In this document: one piece after another, positions 51,961 to 63,200 of the stretch
Layout of the letters: the number at the start of each line of letters is the position of its first letter
Numbering within the stretch: position 1 is the stretch's first letter
Notes under the pieces: model-generated
Told to the model about the DNA's origin: nothing
The model's input: the letters and a program-made list of their open reading frames with translations, nothing else
Database searches by the model: none
NCBI RefSeq assembly: GCF_042649925.1
Contig: NZ_JBHSAF010000014.1
Coordinates: forward strand, 1,029,559 to 1,093,558
Reading direction: 5' to 3'
DNA length: 64,000 nt
Source: Pseudaeromonas sharmana
GTDB taxonomy: Bacteria > Pseudomonadota > Gammaproteobacteria > Enterobacterales > Aeromonadaceae
Made by a program: the position numbers and the translations under genes

Positions 51961-53246
51961 CACTCTGGCTCCGCGACCAAATAACCATTGAACTCGAGTT
52001 CCAGCATCAAGGCTGTATCCAGACAGCCATATACCAGGACACCCACGCCCAAATCATGCAAGGTCACATTTTGCAGGATCCAGTATTGAGCAGGCAGCGC
52101 GGCACTCCATTGACAGATGACCCAACGCGGACGCATCCACTCAAGCCATTGATAGTCCTGGCGGCTGCAACCAAAATCCGCCAGCACATGCTCATAGCCC
52201 AAGCGTTTAAGCACCTTGAACAGCGCGGCGGGCGATGGTTGATCGATGACGGGACGACCAACCCACTCCAGCATCCCGGGCCGCCCCTTGCGCAACAACT
52301 CCAACAACGCATCACGGTAAGGGGAGACCAGCAATTCCAGGGGTATCCGTCGCCCCTGCCCCATGGCCGCTGTGGTGCCAAGCCAGTATCGATTGAACGC
52401 TGCCCATAGCTGTTCAATATCACCTTGCTGACAGAACAGGCTCGCATCGTTGACCTGGCGGTAAAGTACTAACTGGCCCTGGGTGGAGGTGAACACACCG
52501 CGCGGCAACGACGAGCGCACCGATAGCTCGGAGTCCGCTGCCAGTCTCCAGCGCAGCAGTTTCAATTTGCGCCGCTCATGATTGCGGCGCTTTTCCTGGA
52601 TCAACCGATTCACGGCCTCATCCAACTGTCGGATTTCATGCCAGAAAGCAGGCGGTACCGGTGACGGAAGGTGATTGCCCGCCATGGCGGAGATACGCTG
52701 AATCACTGCACGCAGCGGAAGGAGCACAAAGAGCAGCAAAGCAAACAGTAACAGCAATGCGACCAGGATACCGAACGACAGGATACCAGCCTGGCGCTGG
52801 ATGGCTTGCCATAAATAGGCGTAGCCGTAACTGCTGTGGCCTGTGATGGTGAGCATGCCAAGAATATTCCAGCCGTCGGTAATCTCCTGCTGTACCGTTT
52901 GTTCCGCAAACGGCACGTAATCAGGCAACCAGCTGGGGACCTCTTTGATGGGGGCGGTAAATTCACGCGCAAACACGACCTTACCATCGGGATCCACAAG
53001 GCGGATTGATTTGACATAGCCACCATCAAATAGCGCATTGACGAGGGTTTCAGCCATCACAGGATCACCGCCGAGGAACGCCCCCTGCAGCACCAGCCCC
53101 AACGAGGTCACCGAGGTTTCCAGATTGGCTTGCATCTGATCCTGAATCGAATCTCGCAGTGTGAGCAACTGACTTCGAGCCATCACCAGCGACCAGAGCA
53201 GTAACAGGCTGATGAGTCCCAAAGCCAGCAGTCGGGAGAGGCGCAT
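51960..53246 (-). CDS. LapD-like membrane receptor with shortened, degenerate EAL domain
   Basis: A 428-residue inner-membrane protein. Helix one (about 7-25) and helix two (about 153-175) bracket a periplasmic LapD/MoxY-like sensor, in which LETSVTSLGLVLQGAFLGGDPVMAETLV and FDGGYVKSIRLVDPDGKVVF match this domain. A short HAMP-like linker follows (RAVIQRISAMAGN). No GGDEF domain is present. The C-terminal about 170 residues resemble the second half of an EAL domain: VLADFGCSRQDYQWLEWM replaces the metal-binding DDFG and VYGCLD replaces the EGVE motif, so no phosphodiesterase activity is expected. LapD controls LapG, so this is the likely inner-membrane controller. Confidence 0.75.
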   Translation of the reverse strand: MRLSRLLALGLISLLLLWSLVMARSQLLTLRDSIQDQMQANLETSVTSLGLVLQGAFLGGDPVMAETLVNALFDGGYVKSIRLVDPDGKVVFAREFTAPIKEVPSWLPDYVPFAEQTVQQEITDGWNILGMLTITGHSSYGYAYLWQAIQRQAGILSFGILVALLLLFALLLFVLLPLRAVIQRISAMAGNHLPSPVPPAFWHEIRQLDEAVNRLIQEKRRNHERRKLKLLRWRLAADSELSVRSSLPRGVFTSTQGQLVLYRQVNDASLFCQQGDIEQLWAAFNRYWLGTTAAMGQGRRIPLELLVSPYRDALLELLRKGRPGMLEWVGRPVIDQPSPAALFKVLKRLGYEHVLADFGCSRQDYQWLEWMRPRWVICQWSAALPAQYWILQNVTLHDLGVGVLVYGCLDTALMLELEFNGYLVAEPE

Positions 53247-53319
53247 AGGCTGATTCCGCGGCAGCTAAACTATTCGCTAAGACTAGACCAGCCAGACAGG
53301 ATCAGCCAAAACGGGGAAA

Positions 53320-53667
53320 CTATTGGCCTTTTCCGGTCTGAATTGTCACTTTCCCCGCAGCGGCGCCAGCCTCACCAACCGGACGCCAACTCAAGGCACC
53401 ATTGGTCTCGTAGTCATTCTCGCGCGCGCACTCTAGCCACGCGCTGCCCGCTTGCAACCTTGCTCCCTTCGAGTACTTTTCTCCATTAAACCAGCATACG
53501 CGCTCGCCAGCTCCGTCGACCGGCACCAGCAAATTGGCTCTGCGATCCGATGTCTGAATCACCGTATTGCCGTTGAGATTGTCCGTACCGACCAAGATTT
53601 GCCCGGCAAGGCTCACCTGACAAGAAAAGAGCCCTGCCAACAACATACTGATGCATGAAAAACGCAT
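53320..53667 (-). CDS. DUF1496 family exported protein
   Basis: A 115-residue protein with a signal peptide (FSCISMLLAGLFSCQVSLAGQ, cleavage near residue 22). The mature part carries the DUF1496 core: RVCWFNGEKYSKGARLQAGS followed by WLECARENDYETNGALSWRPV, with two cysteines likely to pair. Family function is unknown. GGAGG lies close upstream of the ATG. It lies upstream of the LapD-like gene on the same strand, with 73 nt between them, so co-transcription is possible. Confidence 0.8.
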   Translation of the reverse strand: MRFSCISMLLAGLFSCQVSLAGQILVGTDNLNGNTVIQTSDRRANLLVPVDGAGERVCWFNGEKYSKGARLQAGSAWLECARENDYETNGALSWRPVGEAGAAAGKVTIQTGKGQ

Positions 53668-53750
53668 ATTCGCCTCCGAATGAACACAGACACCGTGACC
53701 GGCATGCATCGCTCTGATAGCATCCGATATTATCTCGAATGGAGCTCATT

Positions 53751-54320
53751 ATGCCCAGCGCCTCACGTCTCGCGCTGCTTGTGATAGACATGCAGCAAGG
53801 GCTATTCGCCTCAGAGCAAAGCCGTTATCGCAGTGCCAACGTTGTCGCCAACATCAATCTGCTGATCCATCACTGCCATCTGCAATCACGCCCTGTCATT
53901 TTCATTCAGCATGACGGAGGACGCGATGATCCGCTAGAGCCGCACACACCAGGCTGGAACTTATTGCCTCAATTACGACGCGCCGCCCATGATCACGTAC
54001 TACGCAAGACCGCGTGCGACGCCTTTTATCGTACCGGGTTAGCCCCTTTGCTGCACTCGTTGCGCGTTGGCACACTGATGATTACCGGTTGCGCGACGGA
54101 CTTTTGCGTCGATACCACATTGCGGGCCGCGGCCAGCCTCGACTATCAATTACTGGCCATCAGCGATGCGCATACGACTGCCAATCGCCCACACCTCGCG
54201 GCAGAACAAATCATCCGTCATCACAACTTCATGTGGCAGAATCTGCTAATACCTACGCCGATTGAATTGATTGAAACGAAACAGATGCTGGAACGGCTGC
54301 AAAACGATTGCGCAGCCTGA
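53751..54320 (+). CDS. Isochorismatase family cysteine hydrolase
   Basis: A 189-residue cytoplasmic hydrolase of the isochorismatase/nicotinamidase superfamily. The catalytic aspartate is in LLVIDMQQGLF, the lysine in VLRKTACDAF, and the cysteine in ITGCATDFCVDTTLRAA. The substrate cannot be told: members act on isochorismate, nicotinamide or carbamoyl compounds. The ATG chosen (MPSASRLAL) has GGAG 8 nt upstream; a slightly longer frame starting at 53739 exists. It is divergent from the DUF1496 gene. Confidence 0.88.
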   Translation: MPSASRLALLVIDMQQGLFASEQSRYRSANVVANINLLIHHCHLQSRPVIFIQHDGGRDDPLEPHTPGWNLLPQLRRAAHDHVLRKTACDAFYRTGLAPLLHSLRVGTLMITGCATDFCVDTTLRAAASLDYQLLAISDAHTTANRPHLAAEQIIRHHNFMWQNLLIPTPIELIETKQMLERLQNDCAA

Positions 54321-54471
54321 CTGAATACAACCTCAATCATCTGCAGAACAAAAGGAAAGCTGATTGCCCACCTAGGCCCTTTTTTGCTAGTTTACTTGCC
54401 TCACCAGAGATGGAACGACAAGCGCTGACACTTGGCGTTGCCTACTATAACGTTGCGCGAGAGGGACCTAA

Positions 54472-55701
54472 ATGAGCCGATTCTCATTGGACAAAGACAA
54501 GATCAAGATCCTGCTGCTGGAAGGTGTTCACCCTAATACGGTGGAGACTTTCAAGGCGGCTGGTTATACCAATATCGATTACCAAAAGGGTGCACTTGAA
54601 GAAGCCGATCTGATCGAGCGGATTCGTGATGCCCACTTCGTCGGTATTCGCTCCCGCACCAATCTCAATGAAAAGGTGCTTGCCGAGGCCCACAAGCTGG
54701 TCGCCATTGGCTGTTTCTGTATCGGTACCAACCAGGTCGCCCTGAAGGCCGCTGCAGCTCGGGGCATCCCGGTGTTCAACGCACCGTTCTCCAATACCCG
54801 CAGCGTCGCTGAACTGGTATTGGGTGAGATTCTGCTGCTGTTGCGTGGTATTCCTGCCAAGAATGCCAAGGCGCATCGCGGTGAATGGGATAAGAGCGCC
54901 AACAATTCAGTCGAAGCTCGTGGCAAGAAATTGGGCATTATCGGCTACGGTCATATCGGTACCCAGCTGTCGATCATTGCCGAGAATATCGGTATGAAGG
55001 TGTTCTACTACGACATCGAAAACAAATTATCCCTGGGGAATGCGACGCAGGTTGCCACACTCAAGGAGTTGCTTGGCATGGCCGATGTCGTGAGCCTGCA
55101 CGTTCCGGAAACGGCCTCAACCAAAGACATGATCGGTAGCGAGGAGCTGGCTAACATGAAGCCGGGCGCCATACTGATCAACGCCGCGCGGGGGACTGTG
55201 GTTGATATCCCGGCCCTGACGGCCGCACTGGAAAGTGGCCATCTGTCTGGTGCCGCGATTGACGTTTTCCCGGTCGAGCCGACAGCCAACGGTGAGCCGT
55301 TTGTTTCTCCGCTGCAAAAGTTCGACAACGTCCTGCTGACCCCGCATATCGGTGGTTCAACACAGGAAGCACAAGAGAACATCGGTCTGGAAGTATCAAG
55401 CAAGCTGATCAAGTACTCAGACAATGGTTCGACGCTGTCTGCCGTCAACTTCCCGGAAGTCTCACTGCCTCAGCACCATGACTCCAGCCGTCTGCTGCAC
55501 ATCCATCGCAATCAGCCCGGGATTCTGAACAAGATCAACCAGTTCTTTGCCGATCAGGGCATCAACATCGCAGGCCAGTACCTGCAAACCACGCCGGAAA
55601 TTGGTTATGTGGTGATTGATGTCGAGACCGAACGTAGCGAAGAAGCTCTGGCGCACTTGAAGACCATTGATGGAACCCTGCGAGCCCGGATCCTGCACTG
55701 A
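54472..55701 (+). CDS. serA: D-3-phosphoglycerate dehydrogenase SerA
   Basis: A 409-residue enzyme for the first step of serine synthesis (E. coli 410). The NAD-binding loop is LGIIGYGHIGTQLS near residue 155, the D-2-hydroxyacid signature is MKPGAILINAARGTVVDIPALTAAL, and the catalytic His is in LLTPHIGGST. The C-terminal ACT domain (RLLHIHRNQPGILNKINQFFADQGINIAGQYL) carries feedback inhibition by serine. A palindromic terminator follows. Confidence 0.98.
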   Translation: MSRFSLDKDKIKILLLEGVHPNTVETFKAAGYTNIDYQKGALEEADLIERIRDAHFVGIRSRTNLNEKVLAEAHKLVAIGCFCIGTNQVALKAAAARGIPVFNAPFSNTRSVAELVLGEILLLLRGIPAKNAKAHRGEWDKSANNSVEARGKKLGIIGYGHIGTQLSIIAENIGMKVFYYDIENKLSLGNATQVATLKELLGMADVVSLHVPETASTKDMIGSEELANMKPGAILINAARGTVVDIPALTAALESGHLSGAAIDVFPVEPTANGEPFVSPLQKFDNVLLTPHIGGSTQEAQENIGLEVSSKLIKYSDNGSTLSAVNFPEVSLPQHHDSSRLLHIHRNQPGILNKINQFFADQGINIAGQYLQTTPEIGYVVIDVETERSEEALAHLKTIDGTLRARILH

Positions 55702-55717
55702 TGTTCGCGTTAAACAT

Positions 55718-55749
55718 AAACAAAAGCCCGCTGATGCGGGCTTTTGTTT
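55718..55749. terminator. Bidirectional terminator between serA and the SIMPL gene
   Basis: A perfect 14-bp stem AAACAAAAGCCCGC / GCGGGCTTTTGTTT around TGAT, with A/T tracts on both ends. It is located between convergent serA and the SIMPL-domain gene. Confidence 0.92.
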
Positions 55750-55771
55750 ACGCACAGAAATGGCAACCGCG

Positions 55772-56473
55772 TTACTCCATCAGGTAAACCACAGTCACTG
55801 TATCTTCAAAGTTGACAGCCTGCGGCTGAAACAGGCTCTGGCCCTCGGCCTTCATATTCATGACCGCAGAGAGTGGACGGACAGCACGATCAGTGGGCAG
55901 GTACTGGATGGAATAGACCTTTCCCAGTGACGCAGCGTATGACTTCGCCACATCCGCAGCGGTATTGCGCGAGTCGGCCAACGCCTGCTCCCGCACTTGC
56001 TTGCGATAGCGCTCGGCATCCCGAACCCCATACTCGATCTGGTTAACCGAGTTAAGACCGGCCTTGAGCGCAACATCGATCAATTGTCCTACGCGTTCGA
56101 GTTGATATATCCGGATCGACACATCGCGTACTGCCTGATATCCCAGCTGTCGACGTATTCCCTTATCACTGTATTCGAAGTCCGGGTTGAGTTGCAGATT
56201 GCCCGCGACGACATCCTTGCCATTGAAGCCAGCCGCTTCGAGTGCATTAACAAATGCCGCCACGCGTCGATCTGCCTCTTGTCGGGCTTTCTGCGCATCT
56301 GCATCCTGCAGGCTGATGGCAAACGAGACCGTCGCCATGTCTGCAGGCACCGACATTGAGGCCTGTCCGCGGGTGACCAGATGCGCGCTGGACGGTAATC
56401 CAAGCTCTTGCGCCTGAGTGGACATCATGATGGCAACAGCGCAAAAACCGGCCATGAACCGTTTTATCAGCAT
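55772..56473 (-). CDS. SIMPL (DUF541/YggE-like) domain protein
   Basis: A 233-residue exported protein. The signal peptide is about residues 1-22 (FMAGFCAVAIMMSTQAQE). The mature part has the SIMPL core: VTRGQASMSVPADMATVSFAI at the start, NLQLNPDFEY, and the C-terminal LGKVYSIQYL. Relatives such as E. coli YggE are linked with envelope stress and oxidant protection, but no mechanism is settled. The gene lies downstream of the unrecognised acidic protein and the adhesin on the same strand. Confidence 0.85.
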   Translation of the reverse strand: MLIKRFMAGFCAVAIMMSTQAQELGLPSSAHLVTRGQASMSVPADMATVSFAISLQDADAQKARQEADRRVAAFVNALEAAGFNGKDVVAGNLQLNPDFEYSDKGIRRQLGYQAVRDVSIRIYQLERVGQLIDVALKAGLNSVNQIEYGVRDAERYRKQVREQALADSRNTAADVAKSYAASLGKVYSIQYLPTDRAVRPLSAVMNMKAEGQSLFQPQAVNFEDTVTVVYLME

Positions 56474-56504
56474 AGAAAAAAGCCTCGGTAAACAGAATGT
56501 TGAA

Positions 56505-57089
56505 CTAAATCAGTATGCCGTTATCTGGGTATTCTGGAAGCAGCGGCATCTGTATTGGATCGGCGCCATGCGTCAGATAGAGGTAATCAATATCGGATAC
56601 GGCTGGCGATTCCAGCACAGGTAAATGTTCGATGTCACTTTGGGTGCTGGCACCAAAGAACGTGTCCAATGTTTCGTCTGCATCCGATACGATCGATGTC
56701 AACGCCAGCGAATTGCCATGACTATGCTCCTCAGTCAAGGCGGCGGAAGTGTCCGTCAGCATCATGTCGCCATCTTGCAACGAGAGCGTCAGGACGGGCA
56801 CAGGCAACTGCGTCAAGGCAACCTGATGTTCGCCAGCCACATCCCCGAACCGTAACACTGTGCCCTCTAGTTCGGCCGTTGCAACCAGCGGCGTCAGCTC
56901 CATGTGGCCAAGTTGAAAATCGACATTCAAAAACCCGAGCGGGTTTCCTTGTTCATCCGATATCTCCAGCCCATCCAGCTGATGGCCCGGTAGTAGGGTT
57001 TGGAAGCCCACAGCCGTCTGGCAGAGGATGTTCTCCCCCTGCGCGGCATATCGCACGCCATCTACTTCCAGCCAGTCAATCATGGCCAT
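56505..57089 (-). CDS. Uncharacterised acidic protein downstream of the RTX adhesin
   Basis: A 194-residue protein with no signal peptide or membrane helix, rich in Asp, Glu, Leu and Thr (about 15 percent acidic). I do not recognise a family. The first two thirds look beta-rich (DGVRYAAQGENILCQTAV, TPLVATAELEGTVLRFGDVA); the C-terminal third is acidic and ends LPEYPDNGILI. The start is taken as ATG with GGGAG 4 nt upstream; ATG two codons later has better spacing. It begins 143 nt after the adhesin stop on the same strand, so it may belong to the adhesin operon. Confidence 0.55.
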   Translation of the reverse strand: MAMIDWLEVDGVRYAAQGENILCQTAVGFQTLLPGHQLDGLEISDEQGNPLGFLNVDFQLGHMELTPLVATAELEGTVLRFGDVAGEHQVALTQLPVPVLTLSLQDGDMMLTDTSAALTEEHSHGNSLALTSIVSDADETLDTFFGASTQSDIEHLPVLESPAVSDIDYLYLTHGADPIQMPLLPEYPDNGILI

Positions 57090-57232
57090 ATGACTCCCCA
57101 CCTAGCAACTGACCTCATTGTACGCAAAAAATGTAGCTTGTCAGTAATTGAGGCCGTTTTTTGCCTATGGCAACCCACTCTCCACGCTGGCCAAGCGGGA
57201 GGTGCGACAAGCACCTCCCGCATTGGTCGCCA

Positions 57233-60200
57233 CTACTTGATCACACCGTCATGATTCACCAGATAATCCTGAAGTTGCTGCAGCTCGATTGCATTGGAGC
57301 CCAATCCTTCCAGGGCAATCGTCATATCCGGCGCGCCGCCACCCGTTGCATTACCCGCACTGTAGACCTTCACCAAGGCATCTTCACCACTACCCTGTAC
57401 GACGGAGAGATAGTTGGCAAGACTGCCCGTCGTCGGATCATTCAGCACGTCACTCAGATCCAGCTTATCCTGACCAATTGCAAAGTCCTTGATGGTATCG
57501 ACATGGGCATCCTTGTCTGCAGTCATGAATTTGAAGATATCGGCACCGTCACCACCGGTGAGAATATCCGCACCCAAACCGCCACGCAGCGTGTCGTTGC
57601 CCGCGCCGCCACTGAGCTGGTCGTCCCCGGCATCACCATTCAAGGTATCATCACCCGCACCACCGATCAGAATGTCATTGCCTGCCCCCCCATTCAGCGT
57701 TGTGCTGGTATCGTTGGCGATCAGGGTGTCATTACCATCGGTGCCGTTGAGCGTGGTACCGGATTGGTAACTCAGGGTGACATGCGCCTCATCCTCGCCA
57801 CCTCGGCTGTCCGAGACGACATATGACGAAGTCACCGTCGGTGCATCATCGGCTGCGGCGGCATAGTTAATGCTCAGCCCCAACGTATAATTTTCACCGC
57901 CAGTTCCTCCGCCAGTTGCGGCTCCATTATCATCGACGTTCACGACGCGGATTTGGTAATTCCCGGACACATCACAGTTCAAATACCCTCCGCTTAACGG
58001 GGTGAACTCGGTATCACCCACCCGTCGATACTCGAACGCGATATCAGTAGCTGCATCTACTGTCCCACCCAGAACCGTAGAGATGCTGAGGACTTCACCA
58101 GCCACTAAGGCGAGCGTCAGCAAATCGCTGTTGTTGCCCTGATTCACGCCATTCAGCGCCCCCTTGACGGTCAGTGTCGCGTAATTGGCTAATTGCCCAG
58201 TCTTGGAGAAATCACTGCGATTGAGGGTAGCCGTGTTGCCGACCGTCTTGGTCACGATACTGCTGCTGGTAAAATCCGCCCCCCGCGGTTGCCAATCGGT
58301 GATGAACGCTGTCTTGGACACTGTGAGTGTATCGCCGTCGGCATCGCTGTCGTTTGCCAGCAGAATGGACGACGGCAGCGTCAAGGTTCCACTCAGAATG
58401 TTGGTGATGATGTTGTCATCACCCGCGACCGGAGCATGGTTCGGCTGAATGGTTAACGTTGAACTACTGGTATCTCCATCGCCATCCACAATCGTATAGC
58501 CTAATGTGACCGCATTCCCAGTGGCGCCCGATGACGGTGGCGTAAAGACATAGCTACCATCGCTGTTAATCTGCAACGATCCGATCGTGGCACCCAAATC
58601 GATGGTATAGGAACTATGTGATCCATCGAACGTATAGGTCGTTACCGCCCCAGCCCCGGCGCCATCCGCATCGAAGGTAACCGATTGCAGCTTGATGGCA
58701 TCACTGCCATCTGCCCCCCAGACATCGTTGGTCGTGACATTCCCCGTACTGTTGCTGGCCAGTTGTGTCAGCGTTCCAGATAACTGGCTGGCCGAGCTAA
58801 TCAGAATGACATTGGCATTTGAGTCGCCACTGCTGTCTGATGTCCAGGCCACATCCCGCAAGTCAGAATCCGTCTGGCTGACGCCTGATCCGATGCCGAT
58901 GGCATAAACCTCGTCAATCTGTGCTGCGGTATTCTTCAGACTATTCAGGAAGTCAACCCAGGCGCCACGCTCATCATCATCGATGTCATTCGTATCGAAC
59001 CCATCCGAACCATAAGGTTCTCCATCGGACAGGAAATAGGCGTAGGTCTTGTCAGCGGTGACGCGTTCCTGAGAGATGGTCGCATTCTGATAGGTGGACA
59101 TGACCACATCCAGCGCATCGTCATAGTCGGTATAGCCCTCAGAGTAGACATCTGCCTGATTAATCCGGGCAATGGCCTCTTCGCCGCTCAACCACGTCAT
59201 CTCCTTGGTCCCGTTGTTGTAGGTCAGTACGGTGGCATCACTGTCAAAATCCACCACCATGACGCTTTGCAACGCGGAACCATAGGTATTGATGAGATTG
59301 GCAACCGCACTCTTGATCAGCGCCATGTTTGCGTCCCCAATACTGCCTGACGTATCCAGCATCAAGATCAGGTTGACAGTCTCGGTACTGACTGCACCGC
59401 TCTTGACGGTATCGGCCACGGCGCTCGGGGTATCGTCGACGATCTGCACATTAAAGCTGGTATGCGCGCTGGATGAGCCATCGGAAACCGACAAATTGAT
59501 GCTTTCCGTCACACTCTCGCTACTGGGTGAGGGGTTATCAACCGCTGATTTCAGCTGGTACTGGTAAGTAAAAGTACCATTGCTGTAACCGGTAATGCTC
59601 AGCTCACCATGCCCTGTCGTCACAGCGGAGCCGACCAATCCTGCCAGACCCAAGGGACCGACATTCAGAACCTGAGTACCAATCGTGATACTGGTGATGT
59701 CATCCAGGCCATCGGCATCCCCGACCGTAAACTGGCCTGTGGCAAACTCGCCATTGCCTGTCGCACTGGAGCCGCCCGTCAAACCAGACTCGTAAACCGA
59801 TTCGCTGCTCTGGTTACCCGTGGTCAAGGGGTCCGTATCCACAACAATCGTTGGATCCGAGTTGGTGCCTGTTATCGTAACCCGCAAGAGAGCCTCGTCG
59901 GTGGCACTATCTGTATTCACGGCCGTGTACTCGGCGCCCACCTTCATCGTCTCACCAAGATCCAGGGCATTGGCCATCGCCTTGTAGTGCTCAAACAGGC
60001 TGAAGCTGTAGCCACCTGTGCTGGTGAAGGTGATCGTCCCCACTTGCGTCGTTGACAGACTGCCATCCGGATTGAGCAGGAACAGTCCTTGTGGGCTCGT
60101 ATCACTTACGGCCAACGGCCTATCGGATGTGTCCGGATCGGTGTCATTGGTCAGTACATTGATGTGGCCACTCACCGTCGATTGCACCGCGCCTTCCGTA

Positions 60201-63200
60201 AAGTTATCGCTGTCGTCCACCGCCGTCATCGCATCATCTGCACCTGTGATAGTGATGCGGAGTATGGCATCGTCGCTCACATTGTCCTGATTACGAGCCG
60301 TGTATTCGACCCCAACTTTGAAGGACTGTTCAGAATCCAACGCATTTGCCTGCGCCTTATAGCTGTCCAGCAATGTGAGGCTGTAACCACCCGTGCTGTT
60401 AAAGGTGATATACCCAGCGTGAGTAGTGCTCAGCGAGCCATCGGCATTGAGCAGGTACAGTTTCTGCGACACGGTATCACTGACCACCAAGGGGTTATCC
60501 GTAGCATCCGGCTCAACGTCATTGGTCAACACATTGATATTGCCGGAGACGGTCGTTTGTACCTGATCCTCCGTCAGGCTATCAACGTCATCGACTGCCG
60601 TCATCGCGTCGTCAGCGCCATTGATGGTGATCCGCAGCAGGGCCTCGTCGGTGGCACTATCTGTATTCACGGCCGTGTACTCGGCCCCCACCTTCATCGT
60701 CTCATTTGCATCCAGGGCATTGGCCATCGCCTTGTAGTTATCAAACAGGCTGAAGCTGTAGCCACCTGTGCTGGTGAAGGTAATCGTCCCCACTTGCGTC
60801 GTTGACAGACTGCCATCCGAATTGAGCAGGAACAGCCCTTGCGGGCTCGTATCACTTACGGCCAACGGCTTATCGGATGTGTCCGGATCGGTGTCATTGG
60901 TCAGCACATTTTTCGTGCCTGTGACGCTGGCTGAGTCTATGACTGCAGATTGCACTGCCGCCTCGCTAACACTCGCGGCATCATCGTTGGCAACCAGGGG
61001 ATCATCGCTGCCATTTATGGTGATGGTCACCGATGCGGTACTGGTATCGCCATCGGCATCCTTGAGCGTATAGCTGAAGCTCTGCGTCAGCGTTTCACCG
61101 TCATCCAGGCGCTGTACCGCTGGGTTGGCATTATTCAGCGTGAAGGTGTACTCACCATTCGCCAACAAGGTAAACGTACCCAGTGCATTGGTTTGCGTCT
61201 TGGGGATGACTTCGGCACCATCTGCGCCTTGCGCATCATTGAGCAAGACATTGCCATGGATCTGGTTACTGACACCATCCTCGGCAATAGCATCCTCATC
61301 CGCAACCGCAACCGGGACGTCATCTTCAATCTGGATGATGAAATCACCGGACAAGGTCACGGGGTTGCCATCGGTATCCTCAGCCAGTAACAGGCTGGCA
61401 AAATTCAGGCTCAGCAACTCGTCATCATCACCGTTACCCAGCAAGTGATCGATTGGCCCATTCAGGGTGAAGGTGTAATCACCATCCGTTTCGACAACCA
61501 ACGTGAAGATGGGTGTATTACCCGCCGTCGCCGTCAAGGTATTGCCCGAGACCTGATACACCAGGCCCACACCGTCAGATGTGGCCGGGGTCAAGCTGCT
61601 GGTATCCGTCTTCAGGCTGAAACTGACTCCCTGAGCGCTGCCGACGACCAGATCTCCGACATTGCCAGTCGCTTCAGTCGTCACCGCATCGTTGTCCGTC
61701 TTGCCACCGGAAAGCTCATCTTCGTCCACCTGAGCCACGAGAGGGCTCGGATCCTCGACATAAACATGCAAGGTGGCGGAGGAAGGATCGCCATCGCTAT
61801 CGACAATCGTGTATTCGAACGATTCCTGCCTATCGCCGTTGATGTCATCGGCAGCCTGATAACTCCAACTGCCATTGCTGAAATCAAAGCTCAGCGCTCC
61901 ACCATATTCAGTTGCAACGCCGGTCAGGCTATGGCCAGTCACCGTCGTCTCACCCGTCGCCGTGGTGACGGTAATAGTCTCATTGCCATCCCAGCTGTAA
62001 GTGACGCCGTTGATCACAATGGCGCTGATATGGCCAGCGCCATCCGCCCCGAAACCGTCGTCGTCAGCAGTGCCCACACTGTTATCACTACCAGAGAGTA
62101 CGTTTCCTGATACCAGGCCACCGGCAACCTGATCCACAAGCGTGCTGACCAGGGCATCAAACCCTGAAATCAGAATCGGCGTGCCGAGGCCATCGACATC
62201 GACGTCCTGCAGATTACCGGTATTGATATTGCTACCGACACCAATCGTCGTGACATTCAGATTGTGATTGTCGACATACTCATTCCAGATAGGGGCCACA
62301 CTATCACTCAATGCATTGTTGGTGCCTGTCTGCTCATTCGGATTACCATCGCTGATAAAGAAGACCTGATTGCTACTGCCAACCACAGGGGTAAAGGAGT
62401 CCATTACCTCGTTCACTGCGGCAGTAAAGTCCGTCCAGCCATCATACGGACGGTCGCCACCGGGGAGCGTCGGATTGAGACTATTGAGAAGATCCGTCAG
62501 ATCGGACAGGGTCGTCACGACATCATAAGCCTGAGCCGTGCCGGAAAACGCGACCAACTGAATGGCCACATTGCCGCTCGCCTCGTTAAACAGCTTGGTC
62601 GCTGCCGCCTGTACTGCATCCAGCATGGTGTCAACATTGGTATTGCTGATACTGCCGCTAAAGTCGAGCACGAAGCAGACATTGAAGTTTTGCTGACTGC
62701 CGGCTTCAACGGTGGCGTAATCGTCCTGAGCAACCGGTGTGTCGTCATCAACCTTAATCGTCAATGTGCCCGGTTTGACATCGGCGTCGCCATCGGTGAC
62801 CACATAACCGACATCGATGGTGGCATTGTTTTCATCCAGGCCATCGGCGTGGGTTACAGGAGCATTCTGCTCAACACTGTAGTCACCGGTATCCGGATCC
62901 AGTGTCAGCGTCATTACCTTGGTATCACCTTGCATGATATACAGAATGTTGCTGTCATCAGCGTCAAGTACATAGGTGAATCCACTGGTCGGAGTCTCGG
63001 TAGACCAGCTCAAGGTTCCGCCATCCGCCCCGAAGGTATGGCTCAAGGTCCCCGTCAGGTGATTGGCATCCACATCATCGTCAGTACCACCAACAATCCC
63101 ATTCGCCAGAGCATCATCATCCAGTTGGACGGTATCATTTAGTCCGCTCGCGGGCTGGTCATCGGCAATGTAGACATCGAAGCTGCCACTGGCGCGGTCA

